Source: Sphagnum compactum
Taxonomy: Eukaryota; Bryophyta; Sphagnopsida; Sphagnales
Direction of reading: 5' to 3'
Assembly: GCA_965153455.1 (NCBI GenBank)
Contig: OZ234494.1
Span: 22,878,001-22,942,000 of the forward strand
Length of the DNA stretch: 64,000 nt
In this document: positions 50,297 to 62,776 of the stretch, piece after piece
Numbering within the stretch: the first letter of the stretch is position 1
Layout: each line of letters starts with the position of its first letter
Translations under genes and position numbers: made by a program
The notes under the pieces: generated by a model
The model's database searches: none
Told to the model about the DNA's origin: nothing
What the model saw: the letters and a program-made list of their open reading frames with translations, nothing else

Positions 50297-51834
50297 TATA
50301 AGCATCAAACTCAGTTCTTTCAGTTTTACCCACCCCATCTTTTTTGGCCCCCTTTCTTCCCCGAGCTCCCATTCTTTTAAGGCCAATAACTGACCCATCT
50401 GGCTAACCCATGAGAATCAAGTCAGGGCGCCTGTCTGGCTATTAATTGTTGTATAGTGTGATACTTAAGCTTAAATACACTATGCATAGCAAATCCAATC
50501 AGAATTGTTCAGGAACTCTGGTATAACAAAACATTCATCTGGTTTTTGTAAGCCCAGTACTTCCTTTGTGCTAACCTTCTTCTCCTCTCTGGTTGGGACA
50601 CTCCACATTTTCCAGACCATATTCTGGATTCTTTTGCAAACATGGAACAGTAGTTCTTGCCTTCTTTCCAACAACAGAAAGATGATCATGCCTTAGGTAT
50701 TCAACTGTCCTGTTCTGTTTTGGTCAAGAAATTCTGTGCTCTTCTGGCTGGGTGAGAACTACAAGAAGAATATTGAGTAGCCTTGTGCAGAGCCAATGGA
50801 CTTACTTTGCAAAGAAAATGCAAATGTGGGTCTATGAAAGTGAAGCAGTATTGTACCTGTAAATGCCTGATTATCATAAATCTCCTGCAAAGCAAGACCT
50901 ACCCTATAGAGTGATGTTTTTCTGTGGCACAATTGCTGTACCAGAGCTTGACAGCCAAGGCCACAGTTTGGTCATGACTCAACAAAGTACCTTTGTTAAT
51001 GTTTTTGATAAGCTCTTGAAAGTTCTATGCCTTCTTGTTATATGCTCAAGTTTGGCATGCAAAATGATGTTTGTTTATTCTGCACTAATTTTCTCACAAT
51101 TGTGCAACTTTCTCTGCCATTATCTGGGCTACTACTTTCCTACTTGGAACTGCACAAGCAAATCGAGACACTCAATAACCACTGACCAATTGCTCCTGGA
51201 TCACAACATTCCTTGAGTTGCAGTATTCATTACTGTCTGCATCATTAGGATCCAGGTTCTAGTTCCTTCCAAATCACACTTCGATTTTGCAGTTTTCTAG
51301 CTTTTCATGAGTATAAGTGCATTGCAAGCTTTGGCTTACATGATGCCCGAGAGCCAATCTCTCAGCCCATTTTGGCAAGTTGTTCATGAGGAGCATTTTG
51401 TTAAGGATGATGCTCCATCCTTCCTTTTTTTCATCAGTCCTCTTTGAATTTTAATTTTTTTTACTCTTTTATGTGGCTCTGGGCTTGGTGGCGGTACCAC
51501 CATCTTGTACAGCCATGCCAAGAGGAATCTGACCTTGGAAGATGTGATTGGCATGGTCTACCTGGAGCAGGGGCATCAAACGCCACTCTTTGTGAAAATG
51601 AGTCAGAAGGGTTCACATATTTTGAAACAGTCTTCCCAAGTAAAGACACCCACGGAATATATTGCCGACATTTGCTCCTTGAGCACAGATGAATAACTGG
51701 TATGTTTTTAGTTTATATTTTTCTACATTGTTGAACAAATGCTCTCAAGAGAGGTTCATGAAATGTGTGCCCTTTTATATTGAAATTCATATTGAAACAA
51801 CTCAGTGGAAGGAAAGTGACCAAACAGAATTTTC
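50297..51834. other. Intergenic region between convergent AIR9 and fructokinase
   Basis: Presumably the two 3' UTRs plus spacer. One plus-strand open stretch (about 51481-51696) encodes SHAKRNLTLEDVIGMVYLEQ-like sequence ending DICSLSTDE with non-repetitive composition. It has no family that I recognise and no clear start, so it is noted as a possible gene fragment only. Confidence 0.4.
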
Positions 51835-54800
51835 TCATGCAAGGACTTTACTTATAAACCTCATCACAGTGTCCATGTCAGGAAGAGACGGGATTGCGCC
51901 TCTCTCTGTTGTTGTGATGGCACCACAAGCATTTGCAAACTTGAGGGCTTCACGCAACCGACCTTCATTCTGTGAGTCCCACAAGAGCCAGTCACCAGTG
52001 TCAGTCTGACAATTTCAGGAACCCCTGGATCAGAGTAAAAAAGAATGCAAAAAAAGTTGAGCTCCACCAACTTACACATTCCTTTTTATAGCATATCTGT
52101 TATATTCTGCGAGCATATGCTGCTCTCTCGCCATTTCTAATACCCAAACCATAGGAGAAGAAGTCTGGCGAACTTCTGCATAGCATGAAAATCAAGAGAT
52201 TTCTAATGAAGCAGTACAGCATCTACAACAAAAAAGAGTGGCATGTGCTCTTGCCTCCAAGATTGATAAGTCCTTTCCAAGCTGGATCAAAATGCCAGCA
52301 CAAAATGCATCACCAGCCCCGGTGGTGTCCACCACTTGCACTTTGACTGAGTCAACTCTTCCTCTAAATTTCTGCATTTTCATCAAAGGACATAACATGT
52401 CAGTATTGCAACCAACTCTACCAGGTGTAACCTATATTGTGGCCTCAACCATATTTTACTAGAAAAAATGTGTGAGGGATCACCCAGCACCACATATGGA
52501 GGGCATTTGCACATTTCCAGGGACTAGATGTAGTACAAGGCATGGGCATCTCTAGAGGGTTGATGCATAATGTTTGAAGAAGCTGAAAAAAACCAGGGAA
52601 AACTGGTTGGAACTCCAAGTTCATTCCTTGTAGACATGACACACTCTTTGAACAGAGCAATGAGAATGAGAGAGCAGCAGTAACATCACTACTTTGCAGA
52701 AGGTTTGCACACCCAAGAGCAAGATCCGTATTTCTACAAATCCCTTGTAACACAGAAATGCTGATGTAGAGGTGCATTTGAGATTGCAAGCAATAAGAGC
52801 ATCCACACGACAACCTTATCACCACCCAACAGAGGAACCCTGTAACAGCCAAGATTTCCAGAACAGCTCTTTCTTCCACATGAACACTGAAAACCTAACC
52901 AGGTGGTCACAAAAAGCTACAATGGAAAATGAGCTTTGACATACTGGGGTATAATATCGACATCCCTCTCCACCTTCAGTCACCAGCATCAGCTTACAAC
53001 CAGGGTGGAAAAGAGTCAAATTGTTCTCATCTTTCGTAGGATCTCCACCTGTGAGAAATTTCACCTCCTCGTCGCTCACCTTTAAAACCCATAATTCAGA
53101 GAAAGTTTCCAAAGTCAGGTCTCTTACAAATTGCAATTGACTGAGCTCATCATGTATTGCTATCACAGCTGTTCACCAGACACTTTGCATCCAGCTGAAC
53201 AGCTACATACAAAAACCAGACAGACGCATATTCAATGTTACCATCCAAGTGCCTCCCACAATCATCACAAGCAGCTTTCCCCAAATGAATTGAATACCAT
53301 CCAGCACAGTCCTGGCTTTCATTGGCACTCAGACATTCTAAAGGAATAATTTACAAATGGGTTCATTGTAAGTGCACCTTAATGATATCAGCCTGATCCC
53401 AAATACTTTTGATGCCCTCTCTTGCTGCCTTTTCTGATGGCCACAAGGGCAACCGCAGATTGGGGTCATAAGACAGCACTGCGCCTCCTTCTTTTGCAAT
53501 TCGCATGGCTTCCAGATGTGTTGAGCGAGAGGGCTCAGTTATCAAACTGATTGACCCATAATGCAAGATTCCAGCCTATCATTTCATGTGCACCCCTTGT
53601 CATTGTCAATAGGTTGAAATTCCCTGAGCATGACAGGAGAACTGGATGTATATAATATCTCGCTTCCTAAGGGATTCACTCTCTTGCCAAAACATGATGA
53701 TGTGCACAAAGTCCACAAAATTGAATGATAGAAAGCAGCAAAACCCAATACTGATTATGTTCCCACAGAAACACGCCTGAACAGGGAGGGCAGCATAGAT
53801 GTGGTGGTAGATGAGCCGCTAAAGAATGAGAGATGATGGAAAGCTACCTCTCTGAGAAGGTCTGTATCAAGTTCCTTGGGCTCAAACAACATGTCTGCAC
53901 TTGGATTCCGATAAAACATAAATTCCCTCTCCCCATCATGCCGTAGTGTGACAAATGCGAGTGCAGTCCTTGCATTTGCATCAAACCGGCATCCCTTGGT
54001 TTCAACTCCATTCTCCTTGAGCACATCAACCAACATGTAACCGAATTCATCATCCCCAACCTGCACAAAGCATCCAGTATAGATTTGATCACCTGAAAAA
54101 ACATCTCAGAACAAGAAGTTACAAAACAACACTCCTGTATGGTGCTTGCTTATTGTCATCCATGGGATAATGACAATGGGCTACCTTAAGATTCAAATCC
54201 ATGAAACACTTTTCGTTGGGTCCAAAAAGGAGAAATCAAAAGAGTGGATGCTTGGTTGATTTTCAGAGTGCAAAGAAACTCACTTTGCCTACAAAAGCAG
54301 CATTACCCCCAAGCCTTGCAATGCCAACAGCAACATTGGCAGGAGCACCTCCAGGAGCTTTCTTAAATGCTGGGGCTTCCGCCAATGACACGCCTCCAAC
54401 CGTCGGTACAAAATCAATCAACATCTCCCCAAAGCAGACTACTCGTTTATTGTCATGCTCACTTCTGACTGCTTGAATCCACAGCAGCAGCAGCCACACC
54501 AAAACCCAGAGAAACAGACCAGAAGGCAAACACAGCAAAACCACTGGATTTTCATGCCAGGGATTCTCAAACTGATGCTAACATCTTCATGACCCAAAAA
54601 ACCAAACCACATATCTCGAAAAGCAAGCTCCCAACAATTTATCCATTCTGCCAAAAACATCCTCAAAGCTCTCCCAAAAAAATCTCGTACGAACAACAAC
54701 CCCAATACTGTTTAACAGTGCAAAACACAACAACTAGTGTCTTTCCAAGAGCACAAGACAAGATGGAGACCTGGACTCGCACCATGATGAAAACATGCAC

Positions 54801-55143
54801 AACAACTTCCCATTCTTGACACAAATCCCCGAGACAGAGCGAGCTTGTCTCTGAACCAACCTGAGAGAGTTGATCTGTGGCCCCGGGGTGCCCCATTAGG
54901 AGTCTTCAGCAGCAGCCCTTGAGACAATTTGGGGCTGGAATTTGCCGGTACAAATGTCTGCGACAGCAACGGCTGCTTTACCCCACCGCCGCCACAACGG
55001 CGGCGCTTGCACAACGCCGATACTCTAGCCGACGCCCCATCACCACCAACATAGCTTTTACTGTCCCCCGGACCGACTGCTTGCAGATTACATGGGCTGG
55101 AGGAAGAAAACGCACTGCTGCTGCTACTACCGCAGAACACCAT
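51835..55143 (-). CDS. Plastid-type fructokinase (pfkB family)
   Basis: Predicted to phosphorylate fructose to fructose 6-phosphate with ATP, feeding starch and sugar metabolism. Seven exons: 55143-54861, 54468-54284, 54060-53848, 53575-53378, 53079-52945, 52371-52255 and 51969-51835, giving 421 aa. Phases all agree. Introns are GT-AG except the last, which is GC-AG (TTGGAG|GCAAGA). The first 94 residues are rich in Ser, Gly and Arg and act like a plastid transit peptide, as in Arabidopsis At1g66430, which the mature part resembles closely. Motifs are [11 protein letters not shown] (104-114), [16 protein letters not shown] (134-149), [49 protein letters not shown] and DTTGAGDAF (353-361) with catalytic Asp359. 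The protein ends [20 protein letters not shown] plus a short tail. Cytosolic paralogues lack the long leader, so the plastid assignment is an inference from it. Confidence 0.93.
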
Positions 55144-55216
55144 CTCCACAGCCCCGATCGAACTCAAAATCCCCCCAACCCACCCACCACTTCCCAATCA
55201 ATCAAGCAATCAATCC

Positions 55217-55678
55217 TCACAGTAGCTCCTTCGATCCCCGCTGAAAAACCCTAAAAGCAATACCACCACCACCACCACCTTCTCCTTCCTCTCTTTCGCC
55301 TCCTCCTTCTCTTCCAAGTCTTCCTTTGCTCCCGGATCCAAGTACCCACAAACCAGAGCCACCAACAACAGCAACAGGGAGAGGAGCAAAACCTACTGTA
55401 CCAGCGGCATGAAATGCAGAGATGTGGGGACAATGGGTAGTGGGTGGAAGAGTGAAGGGATCGAAAGCTGCAGCAGAAGAAGAGCAGGAAGAGAAGAAGT
55501 TGCTTGTGGGTGTTGCAATGAGCACTGTAGCGATCGGCATTGCAGAAGATCGATGAAGACGGGAGAGCATCCCGCAAGCGACAAAGCGGTCGCCGCCGCG
55601 TGCGTTCTTCCTACCCTCCCCCTGCCGGTCTTCTTCTTCTGTCCTATCTGCCTTGCACGGCCTACGCTGCGCTCCCAT
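55217..55678 (-). other. Upstream ORF or alternative first exon of the fructokinase gene
   Basis: ATG-initiated 153-codon frame on the fructokinase strand ending 74 bp before its start codon. An internal part (from ATG 55570: MLSRLHRSSAMPIATV, then Ser-rich) looks like an organelle targeting peptide. Two donors in it (GCTG|GTACAG and GTAG|GTTTTG, both near 55400) have phase 1, the same as the normal exon 1, so either could splice to exon 2 at 54468 in frame. It could give a differently targeted enzyme, act as an upstream ORF, or lie outside the transcript. Confidence 0.3.
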
Positions 55679-55683
55679 TGCTT

Positions 55684-55768
55684 CATGCTACCTACTAGGT
55701 AGGTACCTACCTACCTACCCCCTTCGAATATTGACTAGGCTAGGCTAGGCTATGCTAGGCTAGGCTAG
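55684..55768. repeat. Short-motif repeats: GGTA/CCTAC cluster and taggc array
   Basis: Contains actaggtaggtacctaccta, self-complementary over most of its length, followed at 55736-55768 by seven roughly tandem copies of taggc/ctaggctatgctagg. Lies between the fructokinase upstream region and the palindromic element. Confidence 0.85.
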
Positions 55769-55777
55769 ACTCACTGC

Positions 55778-56329
55778 AGTGTTTTTTTGGGCAATTTTGT
55801 GATGTAGCGATCATCCACAGGAAGATTTAGCCAAATTTGGCTACAAGGTAAATATGAAACTAAAGAAAATTATTCTTCTATATTTTTGGCTACCTACTTG
55901 AACCATGTATAGAAATCTGGCGATTTTTCTTAAATTTTTCAACTTCTGGCTATTGAAAATCCCAAAAAGCACATGGTTTTAGCACTTATTATTTTTTAAT
56001 GTAGCATTTTCGCTATCTATAGCCAACAAAGCAAGCAAGGCTGAAACTCAGCCACTTTTTTTTTCCTGGCTCTCTGTAGCCAAAAAGAGAAATTAAAAAT
56101 TAAAAAAATATAAAATCAATTCTTTTTTTGGAGATTTTCATTAGCCAGAATCCGATCAAAAACTTAAGAAAAACCACCCCATTTCTATACATGGTTCAAG
56201 TAGGTAGCCAAAAATATAGAAGAATCAATTTTTTTAACTGTCATATTTACCTAGTAGCCAAATTTGGCTAAATCTTCCTGTGGATGATCGCCACTTTGGC
56301 TACATCACAAAATTGACCCGATTAACACT
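55778..56329. mobile_element. Palindromic MITE-like element with long inverted repeats
   Basis: The two ends are inverted copies of about 150-180 bp (55778 to about 55945, and about 56150-56329). Outermost shared sequence is agtgtt...gg(t)caattttgtgatgtagc; further in are gatcatccacaggaagattt, agccaaatttggct, ggtaaatatga, ttcttctatatttttggcta and ttgaaccatgtatagaaat. The centre has no coding capacity. Long inverted ends, small size and relatives elsewhere in the window fit a non-autonomous DNA transposon. I could not see a clear target-site duplication, so superfamily is open. Confidence 0.8.
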
Positions 56330-56404
56330 TTGGCTATACTAGAAGCCTGCTGCTGCTGGGTTTGACTTCTTGATTCCGGTCAAAACCCAAGGGTCAAGGG
56401 TCAT

Positions 56405-56785
56405 GTTACTGGATGAAAACTCTAGGTTTGTTCGAACCTATGTGGATGGATAGATGGATGAAATGATGAAAGCGGTGGTTGGTGTGAGATTCTGGAAACC
56501 CAATATGTACATCATCATCTTCCTGGATGGATGAAAACCCTAAGTTGGTTCCACATAGGTTGGATGGATGAATGAATGATGAAGTTAGTGGTGGTGTGAA
56601 AAATGTGAACCAAATAAAATCATCTTCTTGGATGAAAACTCTAAGTTCTAAGTCTCCATCCATCAGATGTAGATAGATGGACAATGAAGCGGTGATGTGA
56701 AATGGGAACCCGAAAAAGAAAATCATTTTCCTGGATGAAAACTCTACGTTGGTTCTACGTATGTGGATGGATGATAAAGCAAAGG
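56405..56785. repeat. Degenerate tandem repeat, about 110-bp unit
   Basis: The phrase ctggatgaaaactctaggtt and variants recurs near 56410, 56523, 56630 and 56732. It is accompanied by gttggttc, tatgtggatggatg, gatgaa and a gtgtgara-aaccc/aaataaa block. At least four imperfect copies. Confidence 0.8.
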
Positions 56786-57283
56786 TGTCAATTTCTGCAA
56801 CCAAATAAAATGACTGTACAGAATGGAAATGAAAAGAATGACTGAATGGATGGAATGGATGGATGGATGGAATGGATGGATGGATGGATGGACCTCAAAT
56901 GCAAATTATTTGTAGGGTAGGTATAAAATGGACCAAATAGGCTTTTTCTTTTTGTTTTCTTTTTATTTCAAAAAGGAGAAAAAGAATAATAATGCAACCC
57001 AATGTTCTGATTGGCCCAGGAACCAAAACTTATATCCCCAACCTCAGTTCCCAATTGGCTTTTATGAGTATTGGAAGTTTGGTTGGGTTTGGTTCCGGTT
57101 TTTTTTTTTTTTAATTTTTTAAAAATTTTTTTTATATGGATTCTTCTTCCTTAGTAATGGACCCACATTTTATTTTATTCTTAAATTTTTATCCTAGAAA
57201 TCAAGAAGTGGCATCCTAGGTACACAATTTAGAGCGGTGTTTCCGTTTGTAGCAAATTTTTGCACCACGGCCACCCGAAAAGA

Positions 57284-57284
<1 letters not shown>

Positions 57285-57314
<30 letters not shown>

Positions 57315-57327
57315 TTATTTATTTATG
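57285..57327. repeat. (AAAT)n/(ATTT)n palindrome
   Basis: About five to six AAAT units run directly into about five TTTA units, forming a near-perfect palindrome of about 40 bp with no spacer. It could extrude as a cruciform; such sites are often unstable. Confidence 0.9.
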
Positions 57328-60300
57328 TTGCATTCTTGGTTTTTTTATGAATATTTTTGTTTACACCAAAAAAAAAGAGGTTAATTTTGGTTTTTGAAGA
57401 AAATGTCACCAATTCTTTTGCCCTCAAAAGTCTATTGCCAATTTTGCATTGCTGAGAAAGTCTCTTTGCCACTTGGCTATTGTTTGAAGGAAGCTTTCGA
57501 CAAATTTCTAAAAAAGAATAGTTAATAAAGGCTAAATCTACCTTGGGATGATCGCCACTTCCTTCTTCAAATTTTTTTTAAAAAAAAACATTGATTAGGA
57601 TGTCATAAAAACTTTGTTGTTTTCATTAAATAATGTAATAATGCATGGTGGATGACAATTTTGTCATCCATGCATACGTTGTAAATTTCACAAGGTAGTT
57701 TGGAGATAGTGGCCCAAATGGATGGATGGATGCCATATTGTGTGGGTTTCTCAAAAGCAAAAATTCAATAAAATAGGGACACCTTTTAGTCCCTTATGAG
57801 GAGGAGTTCAATACACAAACAACAATCATTCACAAAATTTTCAATTATTTGCAAGGTTTTTTTTTTCCTCAAATTTTTGATATAGCAATCAATTGCAAGC
57901 ATCCCAAAAGCAATCTCGCACTAAATGGCTATAGGTTAATAGAACCCATATCAACATTTTAAAATTAAATACAAAAACTATTACTAAGGTAGAAGTAGAA
58001 GGGAATTGTGGCAAGATTTTTTTCACAAGAAAATTTGAAAATTTGCAATTTTTCCTCAAAAAAAAATCTACAATGGATTTTTTTTTTCTCATTTTTAAAA
58101 AATAAAAAATAAAATTTAGCATTTGTGCAAATTGTAGCAAAAAAAAAGAAAAAGGTTGTTTACAAATGAGAACTTCAATAGTTTTGTGCATATTATTTTC
58201 TTTATATGTTGAGTCTATTACTCACAAAATAAACAAGTAAAAGCAATTCGATTGTAAGATTAAGAAAAATTAGAAATGCTACCTAAAAATCGAAGAGTTA
58301 TTGAAAGCCCTTAAATCTACTATGTGATCAATAAGATCTAACTAGTGACAACATTGTAACATTCACTTTGGAATGAACTCCCTTGCCACGGAAATGTATT
58401 CCTTTTTTGGCATATTTCATCACAAATGTTTTTGAATGTGTCTATCATTTGATCATTGAGAATGGTAAGTCCTTTAACTTACAACTTTGTTGTGCACTTA
58501 TGACATTGGTGGCTACACATATTGCTATATAATAACTCTTGACAACTTTGTAAAATTTTGAGAATACAACTCGTTTAGAATTACAAGGTTTGTAAGTAAG
58601 TTTACTACCTACCAAACTATTTCAATATCTAAGCAAATTGAACTTGATAATTATATAAAGTTTGTTTAGGGCTTTAAAATTTTTAATTCTTAATCAATTT
58701 GGTTCCCTTTGGTAGAACTTGCTTAGATTTGTAAATCATTCATTCAATAGCACAAGTTAAAATGTTGCATTGCAAAATTTTATGTATCGCTCAATCATTT
58801 TTGGGTGACCTTATCATATGACATGTATGTTATAGCTCTTATTTACCCTAAACCCTATTTATTCAAACTCACAAAATATGGCATATAATTTTCGCTTATG
58901 CATAAATCATGTGCAAAAAGATTATGCATAGGTTATAAGAATGTCATGCACCTAACAAAAAGGTATTCATTGTTTGCAGTATATAAATTTGGAAAACATA
59001 TTACATTGGGTTATATGATTTCTTGTATACATATCTAATGGGTAAAATTGGGGTGAAATATATTCCCACATACTATTGGTTAAAATTAACAATATTTGCA
59101 ACTTCCTTCAATTGATATTTCAATTTTCATTATTTATTAAAATCATGTGAGGATATAAGTAAGATTGGAAACAAATATGAAAAAAACAAAAGTTGCTCAC
59201 AACTATGTAAGAATAGCATCAATGTGTGTTTCATTAGTCATGTTTAGTGTGATTTATGTTAGTTATTTGATTACATGGTGTAATTGGTGTATTTTAGTTG
59301 TTGGGAAAATTTGTAATTTCATAGTCATTTTGTTGTGCATTTTTTTGGTTGCACAAACACTTGTAATGTAAATATTTTCATTGTGATTTTATTTTTTAAA
59401 ATTCATTTTTTGCTCTTTTGTGAGTCTTCATTCATGTGAAATCATCAATTTGGTAGAAGAATTGGCAACTTAGACCCCTTGTATGCGTAGATTAGTGACA
59501 TTAAGGTTTTGAATTTGGAAATGAATGTTGAAGAAGGTTTCACCAATGGTTCACACATTTGAGATTCAAATTAAGTTTCATTAACATGTATTCTAAAGGT
59601 TCCTAAACAATGTTGTCATGACCAATTTCACAAAAGTGCAACTTATGCACCCATTATGATTCAACTATAGTGGATTTGTTCAAGTACTTACAACTAATGC
59701 ACACATGAAAATAATAACCATGAAGGAAATCTAAAAGCTTTAGGTTTCAATTCAAAAAGTTGCATGAAAATGATGTAAGATGATTCAGGTTTTCTCAAAA
59801 TACCCTTGGTACATGGGAGGTGCCCATACATATGGTTTTTTCCGCTTGTTTCCATGGTGGTTCTCTTCTTGTATGACTTGTCAAATCAAATTTGGGATTT
59901 ATTTTGGTTATTGAATTTCCACTTGCTCCCATACCCCAAGTCATCTTCTTCCACAATCTACACAAACTCTTAATGTCCTCCTCACACTACCATTTAAGCC
60001 CCTTAAATATTTTCATGTTTTGCAATGCTGCTTATGTTCACCAATTTTCTTTACTTCCCAATAATATAAACAAACTCACAAACTTTGGGGAGGTTAAACT
60101 TTGTTTATTTTATGAAAAAATAAAAGTTTACATATATTTTGTCACACTTCATTTGATAAAAACTCAAAATCATCCCCCCCAATCACAAACACGTGTCTCA
60201 AAAATTCAAAGAAGAAATATCATTATCCTTCTTATGGGTCCAAGAATCATGTACATCAATTTCATCACAAACATTTTGATCACCTCAAAATCCATAGATT

Positions 60301-61999
60301 GGGCCCTATATCTTAGGATTTCAATTTTGTGGAGCCCAACTTAGAAAGCATAGGTCTAAACATAGGTCTAATTGTAACATTGTGTTTTGCAAACATTATA
60401 TTTTTGAAAACAAACCAACTCCTCAAGTCTAGCATCTCATTATTGCAAACGCATTATAACACCTTTTGATGGCCTCATTGCCTAATCTTTTGGCTCAAGA
60501 ACCACTTGCACCTAAGCTTACCCATGACGTTCAACTTTAAAGATAATAAGAGACTTTGTGAGTGACAATGAGAAGAACATGGCCAGACTAGCTAAGCCAA
60601 AGGCAATGACCAACAACAACCATTACAACTAAAAAAAAGAAAACAAAAAGAAAACTTTCACATTGTGCATCACAAATTTTAGATCAAGCATGATAAGTTC
60701 AACAAGAAGTTTGGTAACAACATTTGCCATAGTATAACATAGACATTTGGCCTTGATGCATGTAGGAAAACACTTAATTGGTTAAGAACATTTCCACCAT
60801 AGCATTACATTTAGGGTGTCAACTATATTTATCACATTCAAATTATGGGGTTAATGTTTACCCATCCTCCAACCTACAAACAACAAACATGAGATCACAT
60901 ACATTTCAATTGAATTTACCACTTGAATTAACATCTCTCCTAACTTTCTCGCTTTCTACAATTTGAATAATAATTCTTTCTATCACATCCATCTTCATTT
61001 TTCTATTTCCTTTACACTCTTTGAAATGTCCTTGATGACTTCTACAATCAAAAAATCTCTTGCATATAATTTCCCGTTTTTTTCTTTGATGCACTTTGAT
61101 TAGCTTTGCTTTGAACTTCCAAGTAGGTAAGTGGTCCTAGTTCTTGGAGGATCGGAACAAACAAAAGGAACAACACCTTGTGTTTCATCATGATTTTGTG
61201 GAGTGTGTGAAACATTTTTGTGTCTAAGGTACAATCTCATCATCACTAACATCAACAAACTCAACTTCTATTGTGACTAGTTCTCACACCTTGATAAACA
61301 CTCTTTGACACACGATTTATTTTAGTTTTTATATTATAAAAGTTATCAAATTGGTCATACCAAGGATTTCAATTGGATGTGTGTGGGTGCATTTATAGTT
61401 TCGATCTTCTTCTTTTCCTTGAAGTATTTCTCCCGTGATTTATTTCAATTGTCTCTCATTTGTTTCCATGTCTATTGCATGTGGTTTGCAAAAATTAGCA
61501 TTCATCTTCATTGTGAATTGAATCCAATTTGCCTCTCTCAAAGGCTTTTTGTTGTACTCCTAGTACTTCGCACCGCATATGTTTATGAGAAATTTTGTGC
61601 ATTTGTCCATTTGATTGCCATCCCTCGAGATGTTATCCTCTCTCAGCGCCTTCATAGTAAAGGAAGAACCTCTTTGGCCTTTTCTGTGCAAATCTCTGGC
61701 TCTTTAGAGTTTTTGTCTTCATCTCCTTCCTTTCTCTGCGGGAATGTCTGCATATCCTAATAGCAAGGTACATTGTTTAATTTTTTATCACCAGTGACTT
61801 CATGGGTTATGTGCTGTGAGAATTTTGCAACTCCAGGAGATTGTGGGAATGTTCATCTCTCTCCATAGTAGGATGTGATATCTCTCGCCTTTGTTCTGAT
61901 GGTTGGGTCTCCTTCTTATGGGAATTTCTTGATGGGAGTTCACAATTTATGGTGGTGGATCCCGTGGCCATGAGGAGACAATCATGTTCCCAAGGTCAG

Positions 62000-62035
62000 A
62001 GAATGTATGCTCTCTCTCTCTCTCTCTCTCTCTCA
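62000..62035. repeat. (CT)n microsatellite
   Basis: About 12 CT units upstream of the right-edge gene, similar in kind to those 5' of H2A.X, GAUT and others in this window. Confidence 0.85.
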
Positions 62036-62776
62036 CCCTCACCATTCATGAGATTGGTCACCTGGCAGATGTGTTCTTTGCTGTTGCAGGAATAGGAAAC
62101 CTTGAGATGTTGAGACCTTGATTCTGACAATAGTTTTTGAGGTCATCTGAACAAAGAAGGTCCAGGTGTGAACCATATGTTGAACTGGGCTCTTGCATCT
62201 AAAGAAGTTCCTTCCACAAGGGGATGCTTATTGTAATCTGAAGGAGAAAGAGGTGACAAAGCATAATGCTACTGTTCCAGGTCTGGTGATGAGTCTTTCC
62301 TGTCTCTGGAACTTGCATGCTTGTTGGCAAAAGAGTTTCAGAGCAGAAATGGAATGGTGCAGCTTTCAAACCATGTCATGTTTCTGACTTGAGAGCAAAA
62401 AATAGAATGTTGCAGCTTTCCAACCATTTCATTGTTTCTGACTTCAGAGAGGACCTTGCTTCTGTTAACAACATCATGGGCTGGATCTGGGAATATAGAG
62501 CCAACATCTCCTACAATAGTCTACACACGGGGATCTTACTCTGTGGGAGCAAAAGACATCAGCAAAGCTCAGTTCAACAGCCTTTTTAAGGAGTTTAGTC
62601 AGTTAGTTTATATCCATGTTTAGGTACAGTGGTCAGATGTTGAGGGATGATGCACCTGTGAGAGAGGAGGTTCCTGATTCGTGAAGAAGACACAGAATTT
62701 GGAATTTCTTTCAGAACCTTATTCAATTTGCTGTGCATTGATGTTAGAAATCAGAATCATTATTTCACATGTGCAG

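Larger units (their letters stand above)
56340..61370. other. AT-rich intergenic region with microsatellites
   Basis: No gene recognised. A block at 56400-56800 repeats ctggatgaaaactctargttggttc with gtggatggatgga several times at about 110-bp spacing. A GGAT microsatellite lies at about 56846-56890 and an (AAAT)n/(ATTT)n palindrome at 57285-57327. Open frames at 59892-60344 and elsewhere have biased, low-complexity composition and no recognisable domain. Confidence 0.5.

Noticed and set aside
59892-60344. 150-codon open frame on the plus strand
   Set aside because: Low-complexity, hydrophobic and AT-driven composition, with no domain, no splice partner and no neighbouring exons.
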